Source of the DNA: Bacillus sp. Xin1
GTDB lineage: Bacteria > Bacillota > Bacilli > Bacillales > Bacillaceae_G
DNA: 64,000 nt
Assembly (NCBI RefSeq): GCF_013314535.1
Contig: NZ_JABUAE010000001.1
Location: forward strand, 310,001-374,000
Direction: 5' to 3'
Part shown: positions 63,441 through 64,000 of the stretch, piece by piece
Layout of the letters: each line of letters begins with the position of its first letter
Position numbering within the stretch: position 1 is the stretch's first letter
The notes under the pieces: generated by a model
Databases searched by the model: none
What the model saw: only the letters and a program-made list of their open reading frames with translations
Told to the model about the DNA's origin: nothing
Translations under genes and position numbers: made by a program

Positions 63441-64000
63441 ATGCTAGCAATTCACCGAATGGAGATTCCTGTTCCATTTGCAGTTGAGACAGTTAATGTA
63501 TTTTTAGTTGAAGGGGAGTCATTAACACTAATTGATACAGGGACAAATACAGAAGGGGCTAAGGCGGCGTTAGAAATACAATTGGGGAATTTAGGGTATA
63601 AGGTTGAAGATATTGAGACAGTCGTGATTACACATCATCATGCTGACCATTGTGGACTGTTAAATGCATTTTCTGAGAAGACGAACATTGTGGGGCATCC
63701 TTGGAATGAACCATGGATTACGCAAGATTCTGAGTTTCTAAAGCGTTATCAACGTTTTTTTAAAGAGGCCTCATTACAGTTTGGAGTTCCAGAAGTATTT
63801 TTGAAAGATGATGCGTCACTTGTCTTAAAGACACTTAAATATTCTTGTAATAGATCATTAACGCATACTGTAAGAGAAGGAGATAGAATTGAATCATTAC
63901 CTGAGTTTATAGTCATTGAAACACCTGGGCATGCTTCAACTCACATTTCGTTATATAGAGAGCGAGATGGGTTGTTAATTGGTGGAGATGCTTTAATTAG
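63441..64000 (+). CDS. yqjP: MBL-fold metallohydrolase YqjP, 3' end cut by window
   Basis: The first 186 codons of a metallo-beta-lactamase-fold hydrolase. The zinc motif THHHADH is at residues 64-70; ETPGHASTH and GGDALI supply further ligands. It runs off the right edge. AGGGGGG precedes the ATG. It follows proI divergently, as yqjP does in B. subtilis. Substrate unknown; members are often glyoxalase II-like. Confidence 0.9.
   Translation, partial: MLAIHRMEIPVPFAVETVNVFLVEGESLTLIDTGTNTEGAKAALEIQLGNLGYKVEDIETVVITHHHADHCGLLNAFSEKTNIVGHPWNEPWITQDSEFLKRYQRFFKEASLQFGVPEVFLKDDASLVLKTLKYSCNRSLTHTVREGDRIESLPEFIVIETPGHASTHISLYRERDGLLIGGDALI

Overview
The window is chromosomal DNA of a spore-forming, low-GC Firmicute. 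The gene order lipM-mntR-yqhP-yqhQ-yqhR-aroQ-yqhT-efp-yqhV-spoIIIAA-AH-accBC-yqhY-nusB-folD-xseAB-ispA-dxs-yqxC-argR-recN-spoIVB-spo0A is the Bacillus order. The near-verbatim Spo0A, the leucine-dehydrogenase-type Bcd and the locus-specific extras (PadR cassette, GT2 glycosyltransferase, FtsW/RodA paralogue, YjdF) point to the Bacillus cereus group. This assignment comes from recognising proteins and gene order, not from a search.

Layout: 0-8 kb holds a rhodanese (cut by the window edge), lipoate octanoyltransferase, a PadR-controlled membrane-protein pair on the minus strand, spore photoproduct lyase, the Mn regulator MntR and a HAD phosphatase. 8-11 kb holds the aroQ-yqhT-efp cluster. 11.5-17 kb is the eight-gene spoIIIA operon, which builds the mother-cell to forespore feeding channel. 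17.7-20 kb has accBC and yqhY; 20.3-27.2 kb has nusB-folD-xseAB-ispA, dxs and yqxC. 27.3-32.3 kb has argR, recN, spoIVB and spo0A. A GT2 glycosyltransferase sits alone after spo0A. 34-46 kb holds a GDPD enzyme, yqzF, the sigma-54 activator gene bkdR and its target operon ptb-bcd-buk-lpd-bkdAA-bkdAB-bkdB, which turns branched-chain keto acids into acyl-CoA, acyl phosphates and ATP. 46-54 kb is the most accessory part: an FtsW/RodA paralogue, a NUDIX hydrolase, yjdF with a structured leader, bacilliredoxin, an amino-acid ABC importer, yqjA and an L,D-transpeptidase, with four copies of a dispersed structured repeat between them. 54-64 kb has Prli42, a GNAT, a PepT-like peptidase, DNA polymerase IV, a YhcN-type lipoprotein, RNase Z, sdaAB-sdaAA, proI and the start of yqjP.

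No rRNA, tRNA, CRISPR array, prophage or complete insertion sequence was seen. The most interesting non-coding signals are: (1) a family of about 160-nt elements with a covarying hairpin, three full copies and one degenerate, all between 47.3 and 53.3 kb; (2) a yjdF-type leader whose CCCCTCC can pair with the Shine-Dalgarno of yjdF; (3) LexA/DinR-like boxes sharing the core AACAAATGTT at both recN and dinB; (4) a perfect 35-nt palindrome over the padR promoter; (5) a large palindrome spanning the bkdR stop codon, upstream of a textbook sigma-54 promoter; (6) two decayed genes, a frameshifted small membrane protein beside dinB and a truncated, frameshifted transporter remnant in front of sdaAB.
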